A stretch of DNA of 64,000 bases from Azolla caroliniana (lineage: Eukaryota > Polypodiophyta), in the NCBI GenBank assembly GCA_043228905.1, contig JBHGNT010000018.1, positions 1 to 64,000 of the forward strand, read 5' to 3'. The notes under the pieces are model-generated. The model had not been told where the DNA came from. It made no database searches and worked only from the letters and a program-made list of their open reading frames with translations. Positions within the stretch are counted from its first letter, which is position 1; every line of letters begins with the position of its first letter. The translations under genes and the position numbers were made by a program. Positions 12,511-26,568 of the stretch are shown piece by piece.

Positions 12511-15500
12511 TTCCATATTATAGCTAGCGTTATTAGCTTTGATTCGCATGTTTGAACACTAAAATCTGATATCACACGAGCCAGGTATGACAATTTTAAT
12601 TTACTCACATGCTCTTCTCAACTCCCTCCTCTAATTTGGTAATTTCTTCATGTCTCTCGACCTGAGTTTCAAAATCTTGATTTTTTAATTCTATATCATA
12701 GCTAGTGTTGTTATCTTCAATTCGCATGTTTGAACACTAAAATCTGATATCACACGAGCCAGGTATGACAATTTTAATTTACTCACTTGCTCTTCTCAAC
12801 TCCCTCCTCTAATTTACCAATTTCTTCATGTCTCTCGACCGGAGTTTTAAAATCTTGATTTTTTAATTCCATATTATAGCTAGTGTTGTTAGCTTCGATT
12901 CGCATGATGGAACACTAAAATCGAATATCACACGAGCAAGCTATGAACATTTTAATTTACGCACCTGCTCTTCTCAACTCCCTCCTCAAATTTGGTAATT
13001 TCTTCATGTCTCTCGACCTGAGTTTCAAAATCTTGATTTTTTAATTCAATATCATAGCTAGTGTTGTTATCTTCGATTCGCATGTTTGAACACTAAAATC
13101 CGTAATCACACGAACCGGGTATGACAATTTTAATTTACTCACTTACTCTTCTCAACTCCCTCCTCAAATTTGGTAATTTCTTCATTTCTCTCGACCTGAG
13201 TTTCAAAATCTTGATTTTTTGATTCCATATCATAGCTAGTGTTGTTAGCTTCGATTCGCATGTTTGAACACTAAAATCGGATATCACACGAGCAAGGTAT
13301 GACAATTTTACTTTACTCACTTACTCTTCTCAACTCCCTCCTCAAATTTGGTAATTTCTTCTTGTCTCTCGACCTGAGTTTCAAAATCTTGATTTTTTAA
13401 TTCCATATTATAGCTAGTGTTGTTAGCTTCGATTCGCATGTTTGAACACTAAAATCAGATATCACACGAGCCAGGTATGACAACTTTAATTTACTCACGC
13501 GCTCTTCTCAACTCCCTCCTCAAATTTGGTAATTTCTTCATGTCTCTCGACCTGAGTATCAAAATCTTGATTTTTTAATTCCATATCATAGCTAGCGTTA
13601 TTAGCTTTGATTCGCATGTTTGAACACTAAAATCCGATATCACACGAGCCAGGTATGACAATTTTAATTTACTCACGCGCTCTTCTCAACTCCCTCCTCT
13701 AATTTACTAATTTCTTCATGTCTCTCGACCTGAGTTTCAAAATCTTGATTTTTTAATTCCATATCATAGCTAGTGTTATTAGCTTCGATTCGCATGATTG
13801 GAACACTAAAATTGGATATCACACGAGCCAGTCATGAACATTTTAATTTACTCACACGCTCTTCTCAACTCCCTCCTCTAATTTACTAATTTCTTCATGT
13901 CTCTCGACCTGAGTTTCAAAATCTTGATTTTTTAATTCCATATCATAGCTAGTGTTATTAGCTTCGATTCACATGATTGGAACACTAAAATCGGATATCA
14001 CACGAGCCAGTCATGAACATTTTAATTTACTCACACGCTCTTCTCAACTCCCTCCTCTAATTTACTAATTTTTTCATGTCTCGCGACCTAAGTTTAAAAA
14101 TCTTGATTTTTTAATTCCATATTATAGCTAGTGTTGTTAGCTTCGATTCGCATGATGGAACACTAAAATCGAATATCACACGAGCAAGCTATGAACATTT
14201 TAATTTACGCACCTGCTCTTCTCAACTCCCTCCTCAAATTTGGTAATTTCTTCATGTCTCTCGACCTGAGTTTCAAAATCTTGATTTTCTAATTCCATAT
14301 CATAGCTAGTGTTGTTAGCTTCGATTCCCAGGTTTGAACACAACAATCCGATATCACACGAGCCAGGTACGAACATTTTAATTTACTCACGCGCTCTTCT
14401 CAACTCCCTCCTCTGATTTACTAATTTCATCATGTCTCTCGACCTGAGTTTTAAAATCATGATTTTCTAATTCCATATCATAGCTAGTGTTATTAGCTTC
14501 GATTCGCATGTTTGAACACTAAAATCCGATATTACACAAGCCAGGTATGAAAATTTTAATTTACTCACTTGCTCTTCTCAACTCCCTCCTCTAATTTACT
14601 AATTTCTTCATGTCTCTCGACCTGAGTTTCAAAATCTTGATTTTTTAATTGCATATCATAGCTAGTGTTATTAGCTGCGATTCGCATGATTGGAACACTA
14701 AAATCGGATATCATACGAGCCAGTTATAAACATTTTAATTTACTCATGCGCTCTTCTCAACTCCCTCCTCTAATTTGCTAATTTCTTCATGTCTCTCGAC
14801 CTGAGTTTCAAAATCTTGATTTTTTAATTCCATATCATAGCTAGTGTTATTAGCTGCGATTCGCATGATTGGAACACTAAAATCGGATATCACACGAGCC
14901 AGTTATAAACATTTTAATTTACTCATGCGCTCTTCTCAACTCCCTCCTCTAATTTGCTAATTTCTTCATGTCTCTCGACCTGAGTTTCAAAATCTTGATT
15001 TTCTAATTCCATATCATAGCTAGTGTTGTTAGCTTCGATTCGCATGTTTGAACACTAAAATCCGATATCACACAAGCCAGGTATGACAATTTTAATTTAC
15101 TCACTTGCTCTTCTCAACTCCCTCCTCTAATTTACTAATTCCTTCATGTCTCTCGACCTGAGTTTCAAAATCTTGATTTTTTAATTCCATATCATAGCTA
15201 GTGTTATTAGCTTCGATTCGCATGATTGGAACACTAAAATTGGATATCACACGAGCCAGTCATGAACATTTTAATTTACTCACACGCTCTTCTCAACTGC
15301 CTCCTCTAATTTACTAATTTCTTCATGTCTCTCGACCTGAGTTTCAAAATCTTGATTTTTTAATTCCATATCATAGCTAGTGTTATTAGCTTCGATTCAC
15401 ATGATTGGAACACTAAAATCGGATATCACACGAGCCAGTCATGAACATTTTAATTTACTCACACGCTCTTCTCAACTCCCTCCTCTAATTTACTAATTTT

Positions 15501-18049
15501 TTCATGTCTCGCGACCTAAGTTTAAAAATCTTGATTTTTTAATTCCATATTATAGCTAGTGTTGTTAGCTTCGATTCGCATGATGGAACACTAAAATCGA
15601 ATATCACACGAGCAAGCTATGAACATTTTAATTTACGCACCTGCTCTTCTCAACTCCCTCCTCAAATTTGGTAATTTCTTCAAGTCTCTCGACCTGAGTT
15701 TCAAAATCTTGATTTTCTAATTCCATATCATAGGTAGTGTTGTTAGCTTCGATTCCCAGGTTTGAACACAACAATCCGATATCACACGGGCCAGGTACGA
15801 ACATTTTAATTTACTCACGCGCTCTTCTCAACTCCCTCCTCTGATTTACTAATTTCATCATGTCTCTCGACCTGTGTTTTAAAATCATGATTTTCTAATT
15901 CCATATCATAGCTAGTGTTGTTAGCTTCGATTCGCATGTTTGAACACTAAAATCCGATATTACACAAGCCAGGTATGACAATTTTAATTTACTCACTTGC
16001 TCTTCTCAACTCCCTCCTCTAATATACTAATTTCTTCATCTCTCTCGACCTGAGTTTCAAAATCTTGATTTTTTAATTCCATATCATAGCTAGTGTTATT
16101 AGCTTCGATTCGCATGATTGGAACACTAAAATCGAATATCACACGAGCCAGTTATAAACATTTTAATTTACTCATGCGCTCTTCTCAACTCCCTCCTCTA
16201 ATTTGCTAATTTCTTCATGTCTCTCGACCTGAGTTTCAAAATCTTGATTTTCGAATTCCATATCATAGCTAGTGTTGTTAGCTTCGATTCGCATGTTTGA
16301 ACACTAAAATCCGATATCACACAAGCCAGGTATGACAATTTTAATTTACTCACTTGCTCTTCTCAACTCCCTCCTCTAATTTACTAATTTCTTCATGTCT
16401 CTCGACCTGAGTTTCAAAATCTTGATTTTTTAATTCCATATCATAGCTAGTGTTGTCAGCTTCGATTCGCATGTTTGAACACTAAAATCCGATATCACAC
16501 GAGCCAGGTATGACAATGTTAATTTACTCACTTGCTCTTCTCCACTCCCTCCTCTAATTTACTACTTTCTTCATGTCTCTCGACCTGAGTTTCAAAATAT
16601 TGATTTTCTAATTCCATTTTATAGCTAGTGTTAATTTACTGACTTGCTCTTCTCAACTCCCTCCTCAAATTTGCTAATTTCTTCATGTCTCTCGACCTGA
16701 TATTCCAAATCTTGATTTTCTAATTCCATATCATAGCTAGTGTTGTTAGCACGATTGGCATGATTGGAACACTAAAATCGTATATCACACGAGCCAGTTA
16801 TGAACATTTCATCATGTCTCTCGACCTGAGTTTCGAAATCGTGACTTGCTCTTCTCAACTCCCTCCTCAAATTTGCTAATTTCTTCATGTCTCTCGACCT
16901 GATATTCCAAATCTTGATTTTTTAATTCCATATCATAGCTAGTGTTGTTAGCTCGATTGGCATGATTGGAACACTAAAATCGGATATCACACGAGCCAGT
17001 TATGAACATTTCATCATGTCTCTCGACCTGAATTTCGAAATCGTGATTTTCTAATTCCATATCATAGCTAGTGTTGTTAGCTTCGATTCCCAGGTTTGAA
17101 CACAACAATCCGATATCACACGAGCCAGGTACGAACATTTTAATTTACTCACGCGCTCTTCTCAACTCCCTCCTCTGATTTACTAATTTCATCATGTCTC
17201 TCGACCTGAGTTTTAAAATCATGATTTTCTAATTCCATATCATAGCTAGTGTTGTTAGCTTCGATTCGCATGTTTGAACACTAAAATCCGATATTACACA
17301 AGCCAGGTATGACAATTTTAATTTACTCACTTGCTCTTCTCAACTCCCTCCTCTAATTTACTAATTTCTTCAAGTCTCTCGACCTGAGTTTCAAAATCTT
17401 GATTTTTTAATTCCATATCATAGCTAGTGTTATTAGCTGCGATTCGCATGATTGGAACACTAAAATCGGATATCACACGAGCCAGTTATAAACATTTTAA
17501 TTTACTCATGCGCTCTTCTCAACTCCCTCCTCTAATTTGCTAATTTCTTCATGTCTCTCGACCTGAGTTTCAAAATCTTGATTTTCTAATTCCATATCAT
17601 AGCTAGTGTTGTTAGCTTCGATTCGCATGTTTGAACACTAAAATCCGATATCACACAAGCCAGGTATGACAATTTTAATTTACTCACTTGCTCTTCTCAA
17701 CTCCCTCCTCTAATTTACTAATTTCTTCATGTCTCTCGACCTGAGTTTCAAAATCTTGATTTTCTAATTGCATATCATAGCTAGTGTTGTCAGCTTCGAT
17801 TCGCATGTTTGAACACTAAAATCCGATATCACACGAGCCAGGTATGACAATGTTAATTTACTCACTTGCTCTTCTCCACTCCCTCCTCTAATTTACTACT
17901 TTCTTCATGTCTCTCGACCTGAGTTTCAAAATATTGATTTTCTAATTCCATTTTATAGCTAGTGTTAATTTACTGACTTGCTCTTCTCAACTCCCTCCTC
18001 AAATTTGCTAATTTCTTCATGTCTCTCGACCTGATATTCCAAATCTTGA

Positions 18050-21000
18050 TTTTTTAATTCCATATCATAGCTAGTGTTGTTAGCACGATTGGCATGATTG
18101 GAACACTAAAATCGGATATCACACGAGCCAGTTATGAACATTTCATCATGTCTCTCGACCTGAGTTTCGAAATCGTGACTTGCTCTTCTCAACTCCCTCC
18201 TCAAATTTGCTAATTTCTTCATGTCTCTCGACCTGATATTCCAAATCTTGATTTTTTAATTCCATATCATAGCTAGTGTTGTTAGCTCGATTGGAATGAT
18301 TGGAACACTAAAATCGGATATCACACGAGCCAGTTATGAACATTTCATCATGTCTCTCGACCTGAGTTTCGAAATCGTGATTTTCTAATTCCATATCATA
18401 GCTAGTGTTATTATCTTCGATTCGCATATTTGAACACAACAATCCGATATCACACAAGCCAGGTATGACAATTTTAATTTACTCACTTGCTCTTCTCAAC
18501 TCCCTCCTCTAATTTACTAATTTTTCATGTCTTTGGACCTGAGTTTCAAAATCCTAATTTTTTAATTCCATATCATAGCTAGTGTTGTTAGCTTCGATTG
18601 GCATGTTTGAACACTAAAATCCGATATCACACAAACCAGGTATGATCATTTTAATTTACTCACTTGCTCTTCCTAACTCCCTCCTCTAATTTACTAATTT
18701 CTTCATGTCTCTTGACCTGAGTTTCAAAATCTTGATTTTTTAATTCCATATCATAGCTAGTGTTGTTAGCTTCGATTCGCATGTTTGAACACTAAAATCC
18801 GATATCACACAAGCCAGGTATGACAATTTTAATTTACTCACTTGCTCTTCTCAACTCCCTCCTCTAATTTACTAATTTCTTCATGTCTCTCGACCTGAGT
18901 GTCAGAATCTTGATTTTCTAATTGCATATCATAGCTAGTGTTGTCAGCTTCGATTCGCATGTTTGAACACTAAAATCCGATATCACACGAGCCAGGTATG
19001 GCAATGTTAATTTACTCACTTGCTCTTCTCCACTCCCTCCTCTAATTTACTACTTTCTTCATGTCTCTCGACCTGAGTTTCAAAATATTGATTTTCTAAT
19101 TCCATTTTATAGCTAGTGTTAATTTACTGACTTGCTCTTCTCAACTCCCTCCTCAAATTTGCTAATTTCTTCATGTCTCTCGACCTGATATTCCAAATCT
19201 TGATTTTTTAATTCCATATCATAGCTAGTGTTGTTAGCACGATTGGCATGATTGGAACACTAAAATCGGATATCACACGAGCCAGTTATGAACATTTCAT
19301 CATGTCTCTCGACCTGAGTTTCGAAATCGTGACTTGCTCTTCTCAACTCCCTCCTCAAATTTGCTAATTTCTTCATGTCTCTCGACCTGATATTCCAAAT
19401 CTTGATTTTTTAATTCAATATCATAGCGAGTGTTGTTATCTTCGATTCGCATGTTTGAACACTAAAATCTAATATCACACGAGCCAGGTATGACAATTTT
19501 AATTTACTCACTTGCTCTTCTCAACTCCCTCCTCTAATTTACTAATTTCTTCATGTCTCTCGACCTGAGTTTCAAAATCTTGAATTTTTAATTCCATATC
19601 ATAGCTAGTGTTATTAGCTTCGATTCGCATGAATGGAACACTAAAATCGTATATCACACGAGCGAGTTATGAACATTTTAATTTACTGACTTGCTCTTCT
19701 CAACTCCCTCCTCAAATTTGCTAATTTCTTCATGTCTCTCGTCCTGATATTCCAAATCTTGATTTTTTAATTCCATATCATAGCTAGTGTTGTTAGCTCG
19801 ATTGGCATGATTGGAACACTAAAATCGGATATCACACGAGCCAGTTATGAACATTTCATCATGTCTCTCGACCTGAGTTTCGAAATCGTGATTTTCTAAT
19901 TCCATATCATAGCTAGTGTTGTTAACTTCGATTCGCATGTTTGAACACAACAATCCGATATCACACAAGCCAGGTATGACAATTTTAATTTACTCACTTG
20001 CTCTTCTCAACTCCCTCCTCTAATTTACTAATTTCTTCATGTCTCTCGACCGGAGTTTCAAAATCTTGATTTTTTAATTCCATATTATAGCTAGTGTTGT
20101 TAGCTTCGATTCGCATGATGGAACACTAAAATCGAATATCACACAAACCAGGTATGACAATTTTAATTTACTCACTTGCTCTTCTCAACTCCCTCCTCAA
20201 ATTTGGTAATTTCTTCATATCTCTCGACCTGAGTTTCAAAATCTTGATTTTTTAATTCAATATCATAGCTAGTGTTGTTATCTTCGATTCGCATGTTTGA
20301 ACACTAAAATCCGATATCACACGAGCCAGGTATGACAATTTTAATTTACTCACTTACTCTTCTCAACTCCCTCCTCAAATTTGGTAATTTCTTCATGTCT
20401 CTCGACCTGAGTTTCAAAATCTTGATTTTTTAATTCCATATCATAGCTAGTGTTATTAGCTTCGATTCGCATGATTGGAACACTAAAATCGGATATCACA
20501 CGAGCCAGTTATAAACATTTTAATTTACTCATGCGCTCTTCTCAACTCCCTCCTCTAATTTGCTAATTTCTTCATGTCTCTCGACCTGAGTTTCAAAATC
20601 TTGATTTTTTAATTCCATATCATAGCTAGTGTTATTAGCTTCGATTCGCATGATTGGAACACTAAAATTGGATATCACACGAGCCAGTCATGAACATTTT
20701 AATTTACTCACACGCTCTTCTCAACTCCCTCCTCTAATTTACTAATTTCTTCATGTCTCTCGACCTGAGTTTCAAAATCTTGATTTTTTAATTCCATATC
20801 ATAGCTAGTGTTATTAGCTTCGATTCACATGATTGGAACACTAAAATCGGATATCACACGAGCCAGTCATGAACATTTTAATTTACTCACACGCTCTTCT
20901 CAACTCCCTCCTCTAATTTACTGATTTTTTCATGTCTCGCGACCTAAGATTAAAAATCTTGATTTTTTAATTCCGATATCACACGAGCCAGGTATGACAA

Positions 21001-22150
21001 TGTTAATTTACTCACTTGCTCTTCTCCACTCCCTCCTCTAATTTACTACTTTCTTCATGTCTCTCGACCTGAGTTTCAAAATATTGATTTTCTAATTCCA
21101 TTTTATAGCTAGTGTTAATTTACTGACTTGCTCTTCTAAACTCCCTCCTCAAATTTGCTAATTTCTTCATGGCTCTCGACCTGATATTCCAAATCTTGAT
21201 TTTTTAATTCCATATCATAGCTAGTGTTGTTAGCACGATTGGCATGATTGGAACACTAAAATCGGATATCACACGAGCCAGTTATGAACATTTCATCATG
21301 TCTCTCGACCTGAGTTTCGAAATCGTGACTTGCTCTTCTCAACTCCCTCCTCAAATTTGCTAATTTCTTCATGTCTCTCGACCTGATATTCCAAATCTTG
21401 ATTTTTTAATTCCATATCATAGCTAGTGTTGTTAGCTCGATTGGAATGATTGGAACACTAAAATCGGATATCACACGAGCCAGTTATGAACATTTCATCA
21501 TGTCTCTCGACCTGAGTTTCGAAATCGTGATTTTCTAATTCCATATCATAGCTAGTGTTATTATCTTCGATTCGCATATTTGAACACAACAATCCGATAT
21601 CACACAAGCCAGGTATGACAATTTTAATTTACTCACTTGCTCTTCTCAACTCCCTCCTCTAATTTACTAATTTTTCATGTCTTTGGACCTGAGTTTCAAA
21701 ATCCTAATTTTTTAATTCCATATCATAGCTAGTGTTGTTAGCTTCGATTGGCATGTTTGAACACTAAAATCCGATATCACACAAACCAGGTATGATCATT
21801 TTAATTTACTCACTTGCTCTTCCTAACTCCCTCCTCTAATTTACTAATTTCTTCATGTCTCTTGACCTGAGTTTCAAAATCTTGATTTTTTAATTCCATA
21901 TCATAGCTAGTGTTGTTAGCTTCGATTCGCATGTTTGAACACTAAAATCCGATATCACACAAGCCAGGTATGACAATTTTAATTTACTCACTTGCTCTTC
22001 TCAACTCCCTCCTCTAATTTACTAATTTCTTCATGTCTCTCGACCTGAGTTTCAAAATCTTGATTTTCTAATTGCATATCATAGCTAGTGTTGTCAGCTT
22101 CGATTCGCATGTTTGAACACTAAAATCCGATATCACACGAGCCAGGTATG
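18050..22150 (+). repeat. 3150-bp-offset segmental duplication
   Basis: TTGGAATGATTGGAAC occurs at 18291 and 21441, TGTTGTCAGCTTCG at 18939 and 22089, and a truncated junction at 17966 and 21116. All three pairs are 3150 bp apart. A neighbouring segment marked by TCATAGCGAGTGTTG (19421 and 22434) has an offset of 3013, so a length change of about 137 bp separates the two duplicated parts. Confidence 0.75.
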
Positions 22151-24479
22151 ACAATGTTAATTTACTCACGCGCTCTTCTCAACTCCCTCCTCTAATTTAC
22201 TAATTTTTCATGTCTTTGGACCTGAGTTTCAAAATCCTAATTTTTTAATTCCATATCATAACTAGTGTTGTTAGCTTCGATTCGCATGTTTGAACACTAA
22301 AATCGGATATCACACGAGCCAGGTATGACAACTTTAATTTACTCACGCGCTCTTCTCAACTCCCTCCTCAAATTTGGTAATTTCTTCATGTCTCTCGACC
22401 TGAGTTTCAAAATCTTGATTTTTTAATTCAATATCATAGCGAGTGTTGTTATCTTCGATTCGCATGTTTGAACACTAAAATCTAATATCACACGAGCCAG
22501 GTATGACAATTTTAATTTACTCACTTGCTCTTCTCAACTCCCTCCTCTAATTTACTAATTTCTTCATGTCTCTCGACCTGAGTTTCAAAATCTTGAATTT
22601 TTAATTCCATATCATAGCTAGTGTTATTAGCTTCGATTCGCATGAATGGAACACTAAAATCGTATATCACACGAGCGAGTTATGAACATTTTAATTTACT
22701 GACTTGCTCTTCTCAACTCCCTCCTCAAATTTGCTAATTTCTTCATGTCTCTCGTCCTGATATTCCAAATCTTGATTTTTTAATTCCATATCATAGCTAG
22801 TGTTGTTAGCTCGATTGGCATGATTGGAACACTAAAATCGGATATCACACGAGCCAGTTATGAACATTTCATCATGTCTCTCGACCTGAGTTTCGAAATC
22901 GTGATTTTCTAATTCCATATCATAGCTAGTGTTGTTAACTTCGATTCGCATGTTTGAACACAACAATCCGATATCACACAAGCCAGGTATGACAATTTTA
23001 ATTTACTCACTTGCTCTTCTCAACTCCCTCCTCTAATTTACTAATTTCTTCATGTCTCTCGACCGGAGTTTCAAAATCTTGATTTTTTAATTCCATATTA
23101 TAGCTAGTGTTGTTAGCTTCGATTCGCATGATGGAACACTAAAATCCAATATCACACAAACCAGGTATGACAATTTTAATTTACTCACTTGCTCTTCTCA
23201 ACTCCCTCCTCAAATTTGCTAATTTCTTCATATCTCTCGACCTGAGTGTCAAAATCTTGATTTTTTAATTCAATATCATAGCTAGTGTTGTTATCTTCGA
23301 TTCGCATGTTTGAACACTAAAATCCGATATCACACGAGCCAGGTATGACAATTTTAATTTACTCACTTACTCTTCTCAACTCCCTCCTCAAATTTGGTAA
23401 TTTCTTCATGTCTCTCGACCTGAGTTTCAAAATCTTGATTTTTTAATTCCATATCATAGCTAGTGTTATTAGCTTCGATTCGCATGATTGGAACACTAAA
23501 ATCGGATATCACACAAGCCAGTCATGAACATTTTAATTTACTCACACGCTCTTCTCAACTCCCTCCTCAAATTTGGTAATTTCTTCATGTCTCTCGATCT
23601 GAGTATCAAAATCTTGATTTTTTAATTCCATATCATAGCTAGCGTTATTAGCTTCGATTCGCATGTTTGAACACTAAAATCCGATATCACACAAGCCAGG
23701 TATGACAATTTTAATTTACTCACGCGCTCTTCTCAACTCCCTCCTCTAATTTACTAATTTCTTCATGTCTCTCGACCTGAGTTTCAAAAACTTGATTTTT
23801 TAATTCCATATTATAGCTAGTGTTGTTAGCTTTGATTCGCATGATGGAACACTAAAATCGAATATCACACGAGCAATCTATGAACATTTTAATTTACGCA
23901 CCTGCTCTTCTCAACTCCCTCCTCAAATTTGGTAATTTCTTCATGTCTCTCAACCTGAGTTTCAAAATCTTGATTTTTTAATTCAATATCATAGCTAGTG
24001 TTGTTAGCTTCGATTCGCATGTTTGAACACTAAAATCTAATATCACACGAGCCAGGTATGACAATTTTAATTTACTCACTTGCTCTTCTCAACTCCCTCC
24101 TCTAATTTACTAATTTCTTCATGTCTCTCGACCTGAGTTTCAAAATCTTGAATTTTTAATTCCATATCATAGCTAGTGTTATTAGCTTCGATTCGCATGA
24201 ATGGAACACTAAAATCGTATATCACACGAGCCAGTTATGAACATTTTAATTTACTGACTTGCTCTTCTCAACTGCCTCCTCAAATTTGCTAATTTCTTCA
24301 TGTCTCTCGTCCTGATATTCCAAATCTTGATTTTTTAATTCCATATCATAGCTAGTGTTGTTAGCTCGATTGGCATGATTGGAACACTAAAATCGGATAT
24401 CACACGAGCCAGTTATGAACATTTCATCATGTCTCTCGACCTGAGTTTCGAAATCGTGATTTTTTAATTCAATATCATA

Positions 24480-26568
24480 GCTAGTGTTGTTAGCTTCGAT
24501 TCGCATGTTTGAACACTAAAATCGGATATCACACGAGCCAGGTATGACAACTTTAATTTACTCACGCGCTCTTGTCAACTCCCTCCTCAAATTTGGTAAT
24601 TTCTTCATGTCTCTCGACCTGAGTTTTAAAATCATGATTTTCTAATTCCATATCATAGCTAGTGTTGTTAGCTTCAATTCGCATGTTTGAACACTAAAAT
24701 CGGATATCACAGGAGCCAGGTATGACAACTTTAATTTACTCACGCGCTCTTCTCAACTCCCTCCTCTAATTAACTAATTTCTTCATGTCTCTCGACCTGA
24801 GTTTCAAAATCTTGATTTTTTAATTCCATATTATAGCTAGCGTTATTAGCTTCGATTTGCATGTTTGAACACTACAATCCGATATCACACGAGCCAGGTA
24901 TGACAATTTTAATTTACTCACGCGCTCTTCTCAACTCCCTCCTCTAATTAACTAATTTCTTCATGTCTCTCGACCTGAGTTTCAAAATCTTGATTTTTTA
25001 ATTCCATATCATAGCTAGTGTTATTAGCTTCGATTCGCATGATTGGAACACTAAAATCGGATATCACACGAGCCAGTCATGAACATTTTAATTTACTCAC
25101 ACGCTGTTCTCAACTCCCTCCTCTAATTTACTAATTTCTTCATGTCTCTCGACCTGAGTTTCAAAATCTTGATTTTTTAATTCGATATCATAGCTAGTGT
25201 TATTAGCTTCGATTCGCATGATTGGAACACTAAAATCGGATATCACACGAGCCAGTCATGAACATTTTAATTTACTCACACGCTCTTCTCAACTCCCTCC
25301 TCTAATTTACTAATTTTTTCATGTCTCGCGACCTAAGTTTAAAAATCTTGATTTTTTAATTCCATATTATAGCTAGTGTTGTTAGCTTCGATTCGCATGA
25401 TGGAACACTAAAATCGAATATCACACGAGCAAGGTATGAACATTTTACTTTACGCACCTGCTCTTCTCAACTCCCTCCTCAAATTTGGTAATTTCTTCAT
25501 GTCTCTCGACCTGAGTTTCAAAATCTTGATTTTTTAATTCAATATCATAGCTAGTGTTGTTATCTTCGATTCGCATGTTTGAACACTAAAATCCGATATC
25601 ACACGAGCCAGGTATGACAATTTTAATTTACTCACTTACTCTTCTCAACTCCCTCCTCAAATTTGGTAATTTCTTCATGTCTCTCGACCTGAGTTTCAAA
25701 ATCTTGATTTTTTAATTCCATATCATAGCTAGTGTTGTTAGCTTCGATTCGCATGTTTGAACACTAAAATCGGATTTCACACGAGCCAGGTATGACAATT
25801 TTACTTTACTCACTTACTCTTCTCAACTCCCTCCTCAAATTTGGTAATTTCTTCATGTCTCTCGACCTGAGTTTCAAAATCTTGATTTTTTAATTCCATA
25901 TTATAGCTAGTGTTGTTAGCTTCGATTCGCATGTTTGAACACTAAAATCGGATATCACACGAGCCAGGTATGACAAGTTTAATTTACTCACGCGCTCTTC
26001 TCAACTCCCTCCTCAAATTTGGTAATTTCTTCATGTCTCTCGACCTGAGTATCAAAATCTTGATTTTTTAATTCCATATCATAGCTAGCGTTATTAGCTT
26101 CGATTCGCATGTTTGAACACTAAAATCCGATATCACACGAGCCAGGTATGACAATTTTAATTTACTCACGGGCTCTTCTCAACTCCCTCCTCTAATTTGG
26201 TAATTTCTTCATGTCTCTCGACCTGAGTTTCAAAATCTTGATTTTTTAATTCTATATCATAGCTAGTGTTGTTATCTTCGATTCGCATGTTTGAACACTA
26301 AAAGCTGATATCACACGAGCCAGGTATGACAATTTTAATTTACTCACTTGCTCTTCTCAACTCCCTCCTCTAATTTACCAAATTCTTCATGTCTCTCGAC
26401 CGGAGTTTTAAAATCTTGATTTTTTAATTCCATATTATAGCTAGTGTTGTTAGCTTCGATTCGCATGATGGAACACTAAAATCGAATATCACACGAGCAA
26501 GCTATGAACATTTTAATTTACGCACCTGCTCTTCTCAACTCCCTCCTCAAATTTGGTAATTTCTTCAT
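24480..26568 (+). repeat. 4991-bp-offset duplication, copy 1
   Basis: About 2.09 kb here matches 29471-31559. GAACACTACAATCCG (24871 and 29862) and AAAGCTGATATCACACG (26301 and 31292) share an offset of 4991 bp, close to 28 monomers. A third partial copy with the same GATTTGCATG..CTACAATCC variant lies at about 27.7 kb. The match is lost near 26568, where TCATATCTCTTGACC replaces TCATGTCTCTCGACC. Confidence 0.8.

Noticed and set aside
13135-13320. A 61-codon minus-strand open frame, also present in variant form at 43174-43359, 51644-51829 and 54057-54242
   Set aside because: It is a reading of the satellite. Repetition follows block duplication, the frame cannot continue because 178 is not divisible by three, and there is no recognisable domain.
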